From positions 7,835,579 to 7,899,578 of the forward strand of contig CM049307.1 in assembly GCA_026874595.1 (NCBI GenBank): 64,000 bases of DNA, in the 5' to 3' direction. Shown here piece by piece: positions 54,601 through 60,250 of the stretch (position 1 is the first letter of the stretch; each line of letters starts with the position of its first letter). Both the position numbers and the translations under genes were made by a program. The stretch comes from Sipunculus nudus. Taxonomy: Eukaryota > Annelida > Sipuncula > Golfingiida > Sipunculidae. The notes beneath the pieces are model-generated. The model was given only the letters and a program-made list of their open reading frames with translations, was not told the DNA's origin and made no database searches.

Positions 54601-57600
54601 TAACATTGGGATCTTAGACCAAGGGAGCTGTAACATTGGGTTCTTAGACCAAGGGAGCTGTAACATTGGGTTCTTAGACCATGGGAGCTGTAATATTGGG
54701 ATCTTAGACTAATGGAGCTGTAACATTGGGATCTAAGACCAAGGGAGCTGTAACATTGGGATCTTAGACCAAGGTAGCTGCAACATTGGGATGCAACACC
54801 AAGGGAGCTGTAACATTGGGATCTTAGACCAAGGTAGCTGCAACATTGAGATGCAACACCAAGGGAGCTGTAACATTGGGATCTTAGACCAAGGGAGCTG
54901 TAACATTGGGATCTTAGACCAAGGTAGCTGCAACATTGAGATGCAACACCAAGGGAGCTGTAACATTGGGATCTTAGACCATGGGAGCTGTAACATTGGG
55001 ATCTGAGACCATGGGAGCTGTAATATTGGGATCTTAGACTAATGGAGCTGTAACATTGGGATCTAAGACCAAGGGAGCTGTAACATTGGGATCTTAGACC
55101 AAGGTAGCTGCAACATTGGGATGCAACACCAAGGGAGCTGTAACATTGGGATCTTAGACCAAGGTAGCTGCAACATTGAGATGCAACACCAAGGGAGCTG
55201 TAACATTGGGATCTTAGACCAAGGGAGCTGTAACATTGGGATCTTATACCTAGGGAGCTGCAACATTGGGATGCAAGACCAAGGGAGCTGTAACATTGGG
55301 ATCTTGGACCAAGGGAACTGCAACATTGGGATCTTAGACAAAGGGAGCTGTAACATTGGGATCTTAGACCAAGGGAGCTGTAACATTGGGTTCTTAGACC
55401 AAGGGAGCTGTAACATTGGGATCTTAGACCAAGGGAGCTGTAACATTGGGATCTTAGACCAAGGGAACTGCAACATTGGGATCTTAGACAAAGGGAGCTG
55501 TAACATTGGGATCTTGGACCAAGGGAACTGCAACATTGGGATCTTAGTCAAAGGGAGCTGTAACATTGGGATCTTAGACCAAGGGAGCTGTAACATTGGG
55601 TTCTTAGACCAAGGGAGCTGTAACATTGGGATCTTAGACTAAGGGAGCTTTAACATTGGGATCTTAGACCAAGGGAACTGCAACATTGGGATCTTAGACA
55701 AAGGGAGCTGTAACATTGGGATCTTAGACCAAGGGAGCTGTAACATTGGGTTCTTAGACCAAGGGAGCTGTAACATTGGGATCTTAGACCAAGGGAGCTG
55801 TAACATTGGGTTCTTAGACCAAGGGAGCTGTAACATTGGGATCTTAGACTAAGGGAGCTTTAACATTGGGATCTTAGACCAAGGGAACTGCAACATTGGG
55901 ATCTTAGACAAAGGGAGCTGTAACATTGGGATCTTAGACTAAGGGAGCTGTAACATTGGGATCTTAGACCAAGGGAACTGCAACATTGGGATCTTAGACA
56001 AAGGGAGCTGTAACATTGGGTTCTTAGACCAAGGGAGCTGTAACATTGGGATCTTAGACCAAGGGAGCTGTAACATTGGGATCTTAGACCAAGGGAGCTG
56101 TCACATTGGGTTCTTAGACCAAGGGAGCTGCAACATTTGGATCTTAGACCAAGGGATCTGTGACATTGGGATCTTACACCAAGGGAACTGCAACATTTGG
56201 ATCTTAAGACCAAGGGAGCTGTAACATTTGGATCTTAAGATCAAGGGATCTGTAACATTGGGATCTTAGACCAAGGGAGCTGTAACATTGGGATCTTAGA
56301 CCAAGGGAGCTGTGACATTGAGATTCAGCAACCAAGGGATCTGTGACATTGGGATCTTGAGACCAAGGGATCTGTGACAATACATTTGGGGCCTGAGATC
56401 AAGGGATCTGTGACATAAGAATATTTAGTCAAAGGGATCTGTGACATTGAGATCTAAGACCAAGGGATCTGTGACATTGGGAGCCAGAGACCAAGGGATC
56501 TGTGACATTGGGATCTGAGACAAAGAGATCTGTGACATTGGGACCTGAGACCAAGGGATCTATGACATTAGGATCTGAGACCAAGGGATTGGTGACATTT
56601 GGATTGGAGACCAAAGGATCTAAGACCTTTAGACCTGTCATCGGCTTCCTTATACTGAAGTCAGTGTTGTTACAAAATATTAGTGATTCCTGATTGAGCA
56701 TTTGGGATTATATTCCTACAAGAACATCGGACAAAACAAAAAAACAAGAAATGTGGACATTTAACCCTTCTTGTTGAGGAAATGCATTGTATTATGCATA
56801 CTTGATAAATCCTGAAGTTTTGCTTCAATTTGCTTGATATTGAAGTGCTTCTGAGCCCTAAAGCTGAGAGACCAGACCAGAGTGGTGAACAATGGTCTCA
56901 AGACAAGATCAGTCTCAATACCTACATCACTGATGTGGCCATGATATATAGGTGACAGGCTTATGTCCATTGTAAAGGTGTATTCATAAACAGAGGCTTC
57001 TCTGTAATTATAAATTTATGGAATATGTAAACAGATTCAACATTCTAGCCCTGCTTGACTTTACTAATAGTATTAAGTTGGGATAACTGATCAGTCAGGT
57101 GGAGCCACAGTTTTGTATTAACAGTTGGAGATTCTGAATATTTGGTGAATATTAAATGTCTTTTAATACAGCTCTGAGGCTAAACTTCACTGTTATCATC
57201 TGCAGTAACATTTGGTGCTTGTTTCATGTGGGTTATGCATAAAGCTTTTGTCAATTGCAGGTCTGATGTGGTAACAAGGTTAAAACAAATTGACCTCTTA
57301 ACATGTGTTTGTATATTAACTTTCATAAAAAATATGTCAGAAAATTTATTGTGTAAGTGGTTTATTTTAGTTGATAAAATTCATATTCTGAAAATGTTGG
57401 GGGAGTCAAGATCATGGACAGAGAAATGCAGTAAAATGTGTCAGCTTTTGCTACAGTGTGTTTTAAGCTAAATTTGTTGCATGCACATAAAAAAAGAGCA
57501 AACTAGATGTTAAAGACTACGTTTCTACTAATAAATGCAGTCTGGACACTGATACTTGTGTAGGCGTGGGTATGATTGTTTCTTTATGTGTCCACAAAGA

Positions 57601-59476
57601 ACAGTGGCTGTCCTTTTGACCTTTTGAGAGGTAGTTTTCCTTTATTTAATATGCTTTATCTTTTCTTAATATGTGATTCAGTAAAATTTATTGTATAACA
57701 TTATAGGTCTGATATTTAATCATATCTTTGATAAAGATTGTATCCATATCTTGTGAGACCAGCTTAAAATTAACTTTTCAACCCTATCTAAAGTATCTTA
57801 ATGAAAAAATATGGCTATTTTAATAGTGTGTATCTGGTAAGTTGAAGACCTGCAGAGGCAGAAAATTTTCAAATATAACAAACACTGATACCTGTACATG
57901 TTTTTATGAAAAATAAACATTTCATTAAAAAAAGTATTTTGGTATTTTTCAGATCCTAATCATATCCGAGCCCAGAACAACAAACGTTATTACGAGAAAC
58001 TGATAGCAGACGAGGAAGCAAAGGGAATGAGGAAGGGTGACGAGGGCCAGGACTTCCGGAATGAACGACCTCTGGATGATTACCGGGCTTCCGATGAGTT
58101 TGTCATGTATGAAAAGCTGTGTCGTGGAGAGGACACACATGTGAGAACATGTACATTATCCAGATTGTATAGATGAAAGATAGAGAAGCATCTTTGTAAA
58201 GGCAGATCAGCATTTGATAATGCATACTTATGTAGACCATCACAGCTGATGAACACAAATCAGCATTTGATAATGCATATTGGTGTAGATCATCACACAG
58301 TTGATGAACACAGATGAGCATTTGATAATGCATATTGATGTAGATCATCACACAGTTGATGAACACAGATGAGCATTTGATAATGCATATTGATGTAGAT
58401 CATCACACAGTTGATGAACACAGATCAGCATTTGATAATGCATATTGATGTAGATCATCACACAGCTGATGAACACATATAAGCATTTGATAATGCATAC
58501 TGATGTAGATCACACAGCTGATAACAATGAGAAAAAATATTAATAATATTCCGTTAATATGAATATTTGATTGATAAAATGTAAATCTTGAAAACATAAT
58601 ATTTAAAAATTACTTGCATAAGTTTACTGTAGTATAATACATAGTTATATTTTTCTTATGTTCAACCACTGGTTTAATTGTAATGACAGTTTCATTCACT
58701 CAAGTAAGGATTTCTTAGACTGCAGGAGTGTCATTGCTTGCCAGTCAAAAGTCTACAACACTTTCTCATATTGCTGGATCGCCATCTACTGGTAAGCAGT
58801 CCTGCAGTCTGAAGAAGTCCAATAACATGAGTGGATGACTGTCACTACAAGAAAGTCAGTGGATGTGCATAAGGATATCAATAGTATGTAATAATAAAAG
58901 TGTTGGAGAAAAAATGATATTGTAACATTGAAACATATTTTTATTCTAACAAAATACATAATTTAACACTGAAATTGTCTTGTTTCTGACAAAATACTTC
59001 ATATATTAACACTGAAACCATGCTTTGTATCTAACAAAACACTTGATATAGTAACACTAAGAGATCTCTCTTACTAACCAAATATAACCAAATATTCAGG
59101 CTGTTTTGTTTAATACACAAAATTGTTGCAAAAAATTTAAACAAAGAGCCCTGAGACTACAACTTGGAAATTCTAGGATGATGTTTTTTTGTGAATCAGA
59201 GATATTATAATTCCATGTTATTTATGATAACAGAATGGAAACAGATTCTTCCGTTATAATTTTTTTGTTTACAGCTTTTGGGTGTGTTAGAGGTTGCGTA
59301 GTGGTGATGGGAAAATTATTTTACCAGCAGCAAGCGCTGGACTTGAATTTTTCAGAGATCTAATGCTTGTGAATAATGAGCATAATTATTACTTCAACTC
59401 TTGGGGATTCTAGATGTACGATGAGTACCAAGAGTATGAGCTGTATGCCAGACTGTGTAGAGGAGAGGACACTCAT
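12959..59476 (+). CDS. P4HA: Collagen prolyl 4-hydroxylase alpha subunit, 5' half of gene (exon span, continues past window)
   Basis: The gene encodes the catalytic subunit of the ER-lumen alpha2beta2 enzyme (beta is protein disulfide isomerase) that hydroxylates proline in X-Pro-Gly repeats of procollagen, using 2-oxoglutarate, O2, Fe(II) and ascorbate. Exons 1, 2, 3, 4 (a or b), 5 (a or b) and 6 total 909 nt, exactly 303 codons. They cover the signal peptide, the N-terminal dimerisation region and the TPR peptide-substrate-binding domain. Family hallmarks include GNPVNAF, ALLRLQDTY, ELGRVAY, DYYHT, DPNHIRA and LCRGE. The order and spacing match vertebrate alpha subunits of about 530 residues. 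The catalytic domain, with its His-Asp-His iron ligands and the 2-oxoglutarate lysine, is absent, so about the last 230 codons lie beyond 64000. Exons 4 and 5 are each present twice as in-frame alternatives. Exon 6b is a possible cassette. Assignment to alpha-1 or alpha-2 is not meaningful for an invertebrate. Confidence 0.93.
13763..15327 (+). mobile_element. Family C HINE-like element, copy C1
   Basis: It starts TTGTATCCCCAGACAAAGTC and ends with hairpin GGCACC-TGC-GGTGCC, then 'aagaaatat' and CTAG. GTATCCCCAGACA at the left is matched by the inverted form TGTCTGGGGATAC at about 15283-15295. A G-run precedes the right end. The interior is tandem modules of about 300-450 bp that carry repeated AGGTCA words (14404, 14534, 14688, 14994, 15140). 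There is no ORF for mobility. The 3' hairpin plus CTAG and the absence of an evident target duplication fit Helitron/Helentron-derived elements. A poly-C run (about 13559-13573) lies just to the left, outside the element. Confidence 0.75.
15328..16602. other. Intron 1 stretch without recognised features
   Basis: AT-rich, apparently single-copy sequence with a short G-run near 15931-15940. No exon or RNA gene is seen. Confidence 0.6.
16603..19944 (+). mobile_element. Family B HINE-like cluster (compound, several 5' ends, one 3' end)
   Basis: Four 5'-end motifs of the form 'agctcagctgactgaaagtc' occur at about 16603 (with one change), 16961, 18233 (shortened) and 18751. A single 3' end lies at 19914-19944: GTCAGCTGAGC, which inverts AGCTCAGCTGAC, then hairpin TGACCC-CT-GGGTCA, then CTTGT. 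Between them are about ten modules of roughly 165-480 bp with 'ggcacaaatcgtaa', 'gaaattaggtctctgttacc' and, in the longer ones, 'ctggtggcgccacct'. Short (TCCG)-rich stretches follow each full 5' end. The cluster probably grew by module duplication and by insertion of copies into one another. There is no coding capacity. Confidence 0.7.
20095..20452 (+). mobile_element. Family E element, 3' fragment
   Basis: It shares 'gacttatatatg', 'gattttggggtcatgagatca' style wording and the 3' end 'agctgagc...gagacccatgg...ctagttt' with the longer copy at about 38270-38862. The 3' end carries a GACCC-ATGG-type hairpin before CTAGTTT. The left part is truncated or unrecognised. Confidence 0.55.
20615..20925 (+). 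repeat. Two-copy direct repeat (about 170 bp period)
   Basis: Both copies carry 'aaaatcca.acata', a GAGGTCATG/GAGATCA word, 'ctactttatggtgtc' or similar, 'gagcagga' and 'aaatataatatct'. A weaker third relative lies near 22413-22445 ('tttaatgaggtcata'). Confidence 0.5.
21411..21600 (+). repeat. Minisatellite, 28-bp unit, about 7 copies
   Basis: The unit contains 'gctttctgaatgtcccgtca' alternating with 'tgctctttg' or 'tgctttttg'. Copies differ by one to three bases. The position is within intron 1, and it is not coding. Confidence 0.85.
21601..25092. other. Intron 1 stretch, mostly single copy
   Basis: No exon is recognised. It holds a C4-G22 homopolymer run (23127-23152), a (TA)n microsatellite (24578-24636) and otherwise AT-rich sequence. 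The two overlapping open frames near 24829-25053 have no family likeness and run into the C2 element. Confidence 0.6.
24578..24636. repeat. (TA)n microsatellite
   Basis: About 26 uninterrupted AT dinucleotides, followed by a short imperfect tail. Confidence 0.95.
25093..27092 (+). mobile_element. Family C HINE-like element, copy C2
   Basis: It starts TTGTATCCCCAGACAAAGTC like C1. The right end has TGTCTGGGGATAC and CTAG, but the GGCACC/GGTGCC hairpin is partly lost ('ggcacaaaatgtctag'). The interior holds at least five modules of about 280-290 bp with the string AGGTCAAAGGTCAAGGTCA or close variants (25745, 26028, 26314, 26604, 26891). There is no coding capacity. Confidence 0.75.
27190..27612 (+). 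repeat. Minisatellite, about 60-bp unit, 7-8 diverged copies
   Basis: The repeated words are 'tttaatgggttcttccatgg', 'cccatgcct' or 'cctatgcctt' and 'gtccctcaaaa'. Copies differ by substitutions and small indels. Confidence 0.8.
27613..29117. other. Intron 1 stretch without recognised gene
   Basis: It contains a G18 run (27808-27825) followed by a (GA)n stretch (about 27843-27857). The rest appears single copy and has no coding signature. Confidence 0.6.
29118..31589 (-). mobile_element. Family A HINE-like element, copy A2 (inverted)
   Basis: Read on the - strand it starts 'ttagcgaacctgtgagctta' (at about 31589) and ends 'ggccttgtt' (at 29118), with the same subterminal inverted repeat and AGGCC-TGTA-GGCCT hairpin as A1. 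It lacks the C' insertion, which defines an empty target site near 29295-29315. It keeps the module with 'ctataaatagttttggcaca' found also in A1. Confidence 0.78.
31590..32514. other. Intron 1 stretch without recognised features
   Basis: It appears single copy. A frame of about 80 codons at 31787-32029 has no family likeness and no splice-site support, so I do not call it. Confidence 0.55.
32515..32835 (+). mobile_element. Family B element fragment
   Basis: It carries the B phrases 'gctgaaagtcaactgaggtata', 'ggcataaatcttaacc', 'ggaggtccataaaa' and 'gaaataaggtcactg'. It is interrupted by a C29 run (32718-32746) at the site where other copies read 'gtaccccccag'. Both ends are incomplete. Confidence 0.65.
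32836..38132 (+). mobile_element. Family A HINE-like element, compound copy A3
   Basis: It has two 5' ends (about 33102 and 34498, both 'agcgaacctgtgagct') and two 3' ends (37019 and 38132, both with the AGGCCTGTAGGC hairpin). The block 37020-38132 repeats the order of 35660-37019, including 'aataaaaggactg', 'ctataaatag...ggcagactg' and the 3' end. Segment 32836-33101 is a diverged copy of 35413-35665. A3 therefore grew by partial tandem duplication. The C' insertion site near 36830-36848 is empty. Confidence 0.72.
38270..38862 (+). mobile_element. Family E element, longer copy
   Basis: The left part has 'ctgtctttctgtatgtctgtc'-type wording. The interior repeats 'aggtagatagattggcttca' and 'gcacatatagctga'. 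The right end is AGCTGAGC, then GACCCATGGGTC (perfect palindrome), then CTTAGTTT. The right-end plan is the same as in families A, B and C. The left border is uncertain. Confidence 0.55.
38863..39317. other. Intron 1 stretch without recognised features
   Basis: No gene, repeat or RNA is recognised. Confidence 0.55.
39318..41349. mobile_element. Foldback element with about 275-bp terminal inverted repeats
   Basis: The left arm (39318-39592) and right arm (41072-41349) are inverted copies with scattered differences. The outer ends read 'acgtatatgtcaaggcccag' and, inverted, 'ctgggccttgacatatatacgt'. Each arm is built from short palindromes: GCGATCGC occurs several times, and AGATCTTAGATCT or AGATCTAAGATCT at least twice. 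The interior (39593-41071) is very AT-rich, has no transposase and near its right end holds a duplicated word 'tttcactcctgtgat'. This looks like a non-autonomous foldback/TIR DNA transposon. The superfamily is not determined. Confidence 0.8.
41350..43299. other. Intron 1 stretch, apparently single copy
   Basis: There is no exon or element. A loose three-fold repetition of 'gaagtaaactttaaaccaaa' occurs at about 42766-42920. Confidence 0.55.
43300..43645 (+). repeat. Minisatellite, 42/46-bp unit, about 8 copies
   Basis: The unit contains 'gacaaacaccatttgatcag' and 'tcatagatggtacaagttgt'. Units are 46 bp with TAGATAGATGG or 42 bp with TAGATGG; the first step is 39 bp. The array ends exactly where element C3 begins. 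Confidence 0.9.
43646..44610 (+). mobile_element. Family C HINE-like element, copy C3, next to exon 2
   Basis: It starts TTGTATCCCCAGACAAAGTC and ends with hairpin GGCACC-TGC-GGTGCC, 'aagaaatat', CTAG. At under 1 kb it is the shortest full copy here. The right border lies 22 bp upstream of exon 2. The left flank is a unit of the minisatellite; the words 'ggtactag' and 'ttgttt' on its two sides match the unit's own sequence, so C3 probably landed inside the array. Confidence 0.8.
44633..44784 (+). CDS. P4HA: P4HA exon 2: N-terminal domain
   Basis: The acceptor is 'tttgttgacag' and the donor is CAG|gtaggg. The exon enters in phase 2 (G completes AAG) and leaves in phase 1 (G). It codes VAADYEQHSMSALHDTGKHL followed by GNPVNAFLLVKRFTSDWEKV and QGLIMNNASA. 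This matches the conserved 'GxPVNAFxLxKRxxxxW' helix of alpha subunits, part of the dimerisation region. The polypyrimidine tract is squeezed between the end of C3 and the exon. Confidence 0.92.
44785..45695 (+). other. P4HA: P4HA intron 2
   Basis: It runs from gtaggg to 'tttactag'. It is apparently single copy, with no element recognised. Confidence 0.8.
45696..45860 (+). CDS. P4HA: P4HA exon 3: end of N-terminal domain
   Basis: It enters in phase 1 (AT completes GAT, Asp) and leaves in phase 1 (G), with donor CAG|gtatgt. It codes FLGKVEPKTRNFPDYEDLTG then AATALLRLQDTYKLSSTHIA and KGDIMGTRNSPKLS. The run ALLRLQDTY is a family hallmark. A second acceptor, 'attttctag' ending at 45704, would shorten the exon by nine bases in frame and drop D-F-L. 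The upstream site has the longer pyrimidine tract and is preferred. Confidence 0.92.
45861..48171 (+). other. P4HA: P4HA intron 3
   Basis: It runs from gtatgt to 'gtggcttgcag'. It contains a TTAA-flanked MITE (46262-46766). Elsewhere it is AT-rich without recognised features. Confidence 0.8.
46262..46766. mobile_element. TTAA-flanked MITE
   Basis: The left end TTAA-AGGGGC and right end GTCCCT-TTAA form short inverted repeats inside a TTAA duplication. The inside is markedly more GC- and CpG-rich than the intron (for example 'gggcgcgatcgcaggtgta'). No ORF is present. TTAA targets and a GGG/CCC end fit a piggyBac-like MITE, but the arms are too short for certainty. Confidence 0.6.
48172..48332 (+). 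CDS. P4HA: P4HA exon 4a: TPR peptide-binding domain, alternative copy a
   Basis: It is 161 nt long, entering in phase 1 (CT completes GCT, Ala) and leaving in phase 0, with acceptor 'gcttgcag' and a weak donor ATG|gttagt. It codes EDCYELGRVAYNAEDYYHTI, IWMEEALSLWHDEVNKTVEL and SELFDYLSFAVYM. These are the first helices of the peptide-substrate-binding domain (mature residues about 144-199 in the human alpha-1 chain). Compared with the human groove tyrosines it keeps those equivalent to 158, 193 and 199 and has Phe at 196 (numbering from memory). Exon 4b is a homologous alternative, 24 of 53 residues identical. Joining 4a to 4b gives a TAG at 49320-49322, so only one can be used. Confidence 0.9.
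48333..49292 (+). other. P4HA: Intron between alternative exons 4a and 4b
   Basis: 960 bp of AT-rich sequence, from gttagt to 'ggttttcag'. No repeat family is recognised. Confidence 0.7.
49293..49453 (+). CDS. P4HA: P4HA exon 4b: TPR peptide-binding domain, alternative copy b
   Basis: It is 161 nt long, with the same phases as 4a (CG completes GCG, Ala; phase 0 exit), acceptor 'ctggttttcag' and donor ATG|gtgagg. It codes AECFDLGRLAYQMQDYYHTV, MWMQEALDRWDEEEPKTIQK and ASVLDYLAYSTSM. The 'KASVLDYLAY' part is closer to vertebrate alpha subunits than 4a is. Groove positions equivalent to 158, 193 and 196 are Tyr, while 199 is Ser. Both copies keep CxxLGRxAY, DYYHT, W-M-x-E-A-L and DYL, so both are under coding constraint. 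It is a predicted mutually exclusive partner of 4a. Confidence 0.9.
49454..52249 (+). other. P4HA: P4HA intron between exon pair 4 and exon pair 5
   Basis: It runs from gtgagg to 'aaatcttttgcag'. It holds a CT-rich tract (49655-49705, '(tc)n' and 'ccctccctctctcttctctt') and a CT-rich 45-bp minisatellite (50057-50326). The remainder is AT-rich with no coding signature. Confidence 0.75.
50057..50326 (+). repeat. CT-rich minisatellite, 45-bp unit, about 6 copies
   Basis: Units contain 'cccctctctcttgttacttt' and 'tcctgtgagttcatggagta'. Inner units are nearly identical and the outer ones diverge. The 45-bp period is a multiple of three, so long frames stay open by chance. In the transcript each unit presents a CUCUCUCUU pyrimidine tract. 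Confidence 0.92.
52250..52301 (+). CDS. P4HA: P4HA exon 5a: TPR helix, alternative copy a
   Basis: It is 52 nt long, entering in phase 0 and leaving in phase 1 (G), with acceptor 'cttttgcag' and strong donor gtaagt. It codes QGNIYQALKLTNELLVH plus the G of the next codon. It corresponds to the vertebrate QGDLDKALLLTKKLLEL segment, the helix between the exon 4 helices and the DPxHxRA helix. Exon 5b is an alternative of equal length and phase. Joining 5a to 5b gives GCG ACA TGA, an immediate stop. Confidence 0.9.
52302..52523 (+). other. P4HA: Intron between alternative exons 5a and 5b (222 bp)
   Basis: A short T-rich intron from gtaagt to 'aaaactcttgcag'. It includes 'ttttttttaattttcac' upstream of the 5b acceptor. 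Confidence 0.7.
52524..52575 (+). CDS. P4HA: P4HA exon 5b: TPR helix, alternative copy b
   Basis: It is 52 nt long, with the same phases as 5a, acceptor 'ctcttgcag' and donor gtaaat. It codes RHEFKRALGYTLQWLEI plus G. Only 4 of 17 residues match 5a, but the family pattern A-L-x-x-T-x-x-x-L-E-I before DPNH is kept. The open frame, exact length and exact phases make chance unlikely. It is the shortest and most diverged of the alternative exons, so it is the least certain. Confidence 0.78.
52576..57952 (+). other. P4HA: P4HA intron between exon pair 5 and exon 6
   Basis: It runs from gtaaat to 'tggtatttttcag'. It is dominated by the 30-bp satellite (52799-56640). The right part, 56641-57952, is AT-rich and without recognised features. 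Confidence 0.8.
52799..56640 (+). repeat. Satellite array, 30-bp unit, with 960-bp higher-order repeat
   Basis: The unit begins 'taacattgggatcttagacc' and ends 'aagggagctg', so 3.84 kb holds about 128 units. Most are exactly 30 bp; indels appear mainly near both ends. Variant units (such as 'atgcaacacc', 'atgggagctg', 'ttcttagacc') recur in a fixed order: 53701-54660 and 54661-55620 match line for line as I read them, a 32-unit higher-order copy. Past 56300 units drift to 'gatctgtgacattgggatct'. Because 30 is a multiple of three, frames on both strands stay open, giving false decapeptide-repeat ORFs. The left edge begins about 220 bp after exon 5b. Confidence 0.95.
57953..58140 (+). CDS. P4HA: P4HA exon 6: end of TPR domain and linker
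   Basis: It is 188 nt long, entering in phase 1 (AT completes GAT, Asp) and leaving in phase 0, with donor CAT|gtgaga. It codes DPNHIRAQNNKRYYEKLIAD, then EEAKGMRKGDEGQDFRNERP and LDDYRASDEFVMYEKLCRGE, ending DTH. DPNHIRAQNNKRYY aligns with the human DPEHQRANGNLKYF helix and keeps the Arg, Asn and Tyr equivalent to 223, 227 and 230, which contact the proline-rich peptide (numbering from memory). The acidic, charged stretch that follows is the variable linker. YEKLCRGE is the conserved entry to the catalytic half. This exon is constitutive and serves either choice of exon 5. Confidence 0.92.
58205..58521 (+). repeat. Minisatellite, 53-55-bp unit, about 6 copies
   Basis: The unit contains 'agcatttgataatgcatatt' and 'gatgtagatcatcacacag'. 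Successive starts of 'catttg' are at 58211, 58264, 58319, 58374, 58429 and 58484. Confidence 0.92.
58693..58837. mobile_element. Short hairpin MITE
   Basis: The left arm (58693-58729, 'cattcactcaagtaaggatt' ... 'ctgcagga') is matched inverted by the right arm (58800-58837, 'tcctgcagtctgaag' ... 'catgagtggatg'). The arms are about 37 bp with some mismatches around a roughly 70-bp centre. No coding capacity. Family unknown. Confidence 0.65.
59414..59476 (+). CDS. P4HA: P4HA exon 6b: possible cassette exon, partial duplicate of exon 6 end
   Basis: It is 63 nt long, phase 0 at both ends, with acceptor 'ttggggattctag' and donor CAT|gtgaga. It codes MYDEYQEYELYARLCRGEDTH. The last eight residues repeat the end of exon 6, and the first 40 intron bases after both exons are similar, so it arose by local duplication. 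An in-frame TAG lies directly before its first codon, so it cannot extend leftward. It cannot simply replace exon 6, whose entry phase differs. If used, it would insert 21 residues and double the LCRGEDTH motif. It could also be a decaying duplicate. The pyrimidine tract is poor. Confidence 0.55.
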
Positions 59477-59840
59477 GTGAGAAAATATGTTACACTTACA
59501 TAGATAGATGAAACATTGAGATGTCCCTGAGGCATACTCACAAACGTTGAATTTAACAAAAGGGATGCGTACTGATAAAATGGTAATGGTGTACTTGAGC
59601 AGGTTTTTAATCAAGGCTTTTTCCACAGACATGTACTGATATTTTAGACAATAAGTTTCTCTGAATGACTACTTAATGTACACAAACGTAAGGCCTCTAC
59701 TTGCAGATATATCCTAAGATATGATGCAAGGTACACAGTATCTAGTTTTCATATGCAACATATGAAAACTGTGATGGCCAACAATTAAATATTAGAGAGA
59801 TTTAACATATTACCACATCAACTGCACCACACAATATTTG

Positions 59841-60250
59841 TTAGTCCCCCGCCATAGGATGGAGGGACTACTAAGATAGTCAGTGAATGTCCATCTATCC
59901 ATCTGTCCGTCCTGCCCCATTCTTTTACCAAATATCTCTAAAACCCTTGCTGCTTTCTTCACCAAATTTTATAGATTCAATCAGCACATGACTGACATAT
60001 GACCTACAGCTGGTGCCACTTTTGTTCAATGAATTTCTGTGCTCCAAATTGGTCTTATTCACTTTCCTTTAGATCAGTCAGTAAATCAGAACACTTTAGC
60101 CTTCAAATCATATGAAGGGATTCCTTGGAGCTAAGAGAATTCAGTTAACACTATATTGAAAAGAATTATTTGTCCCCCTCTGTACGACTGCTATTTGATA
60201 TCTCACCAGCAGATGGCACCACCCGTGGTCATGTCCTCTCTGTGAGGTAA
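59841..60250 (+). mobile_element. HINE-like element fragment (fourth 5'-end type)
   Basis: The 5'-end-like 'tagtcccccgccatagga' has its inverted match 'ggagggacta' within 30 bases, and is followed by 'ccatctgtccgtcc' as in the other families. The inside has 'gctggtgccac' and 'atggcaccacccgtgg'. The end near 60264 reads 'ttctagttc'. The family assignment is tentative. Confidence 0.45.

Larger units (their letters stand above)
58141..59413 (+). other. P4HA: P4HA intron between exons 6 and 6b
   Basis: It contains a 55-bp minisatellite (58205-58521) and a hairpin MITE (58693-58837). The first 40 bases resemble those downstream of exon 6b ('gtgaga', then 'atagatgaaa'). No second copy of the DPNHIRA part of exon 6 was found here. 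Confidence 0.7.

Noticed and set aside
53233-55836. Long open frames on both strands with decapeptide repeats (such as MLQLPWSKIP and GSCNIGILDQ)
   Set aside because: They are by-products of a 30-bp satellite with a period divisible by three. Frames are open on both strands, there is no start context or splice support, and the array lies inside a P4HA intron.
52799-56640. CRISPR-like array
   Set aside because: The repeats are head-to-tail with no unique spacers, there are no cas genes, and the setting is eukaryotic. The same applies to the 28-, 45-, 55- and 60-bp minisatellites.
58141-59413. Search for a second full copy of exon 6 that would pair with 6b
   Set aside because: No frame resembling DPNHIRAQNNKRYY with splice sites was found; only the end of exon 6 is duplicated.
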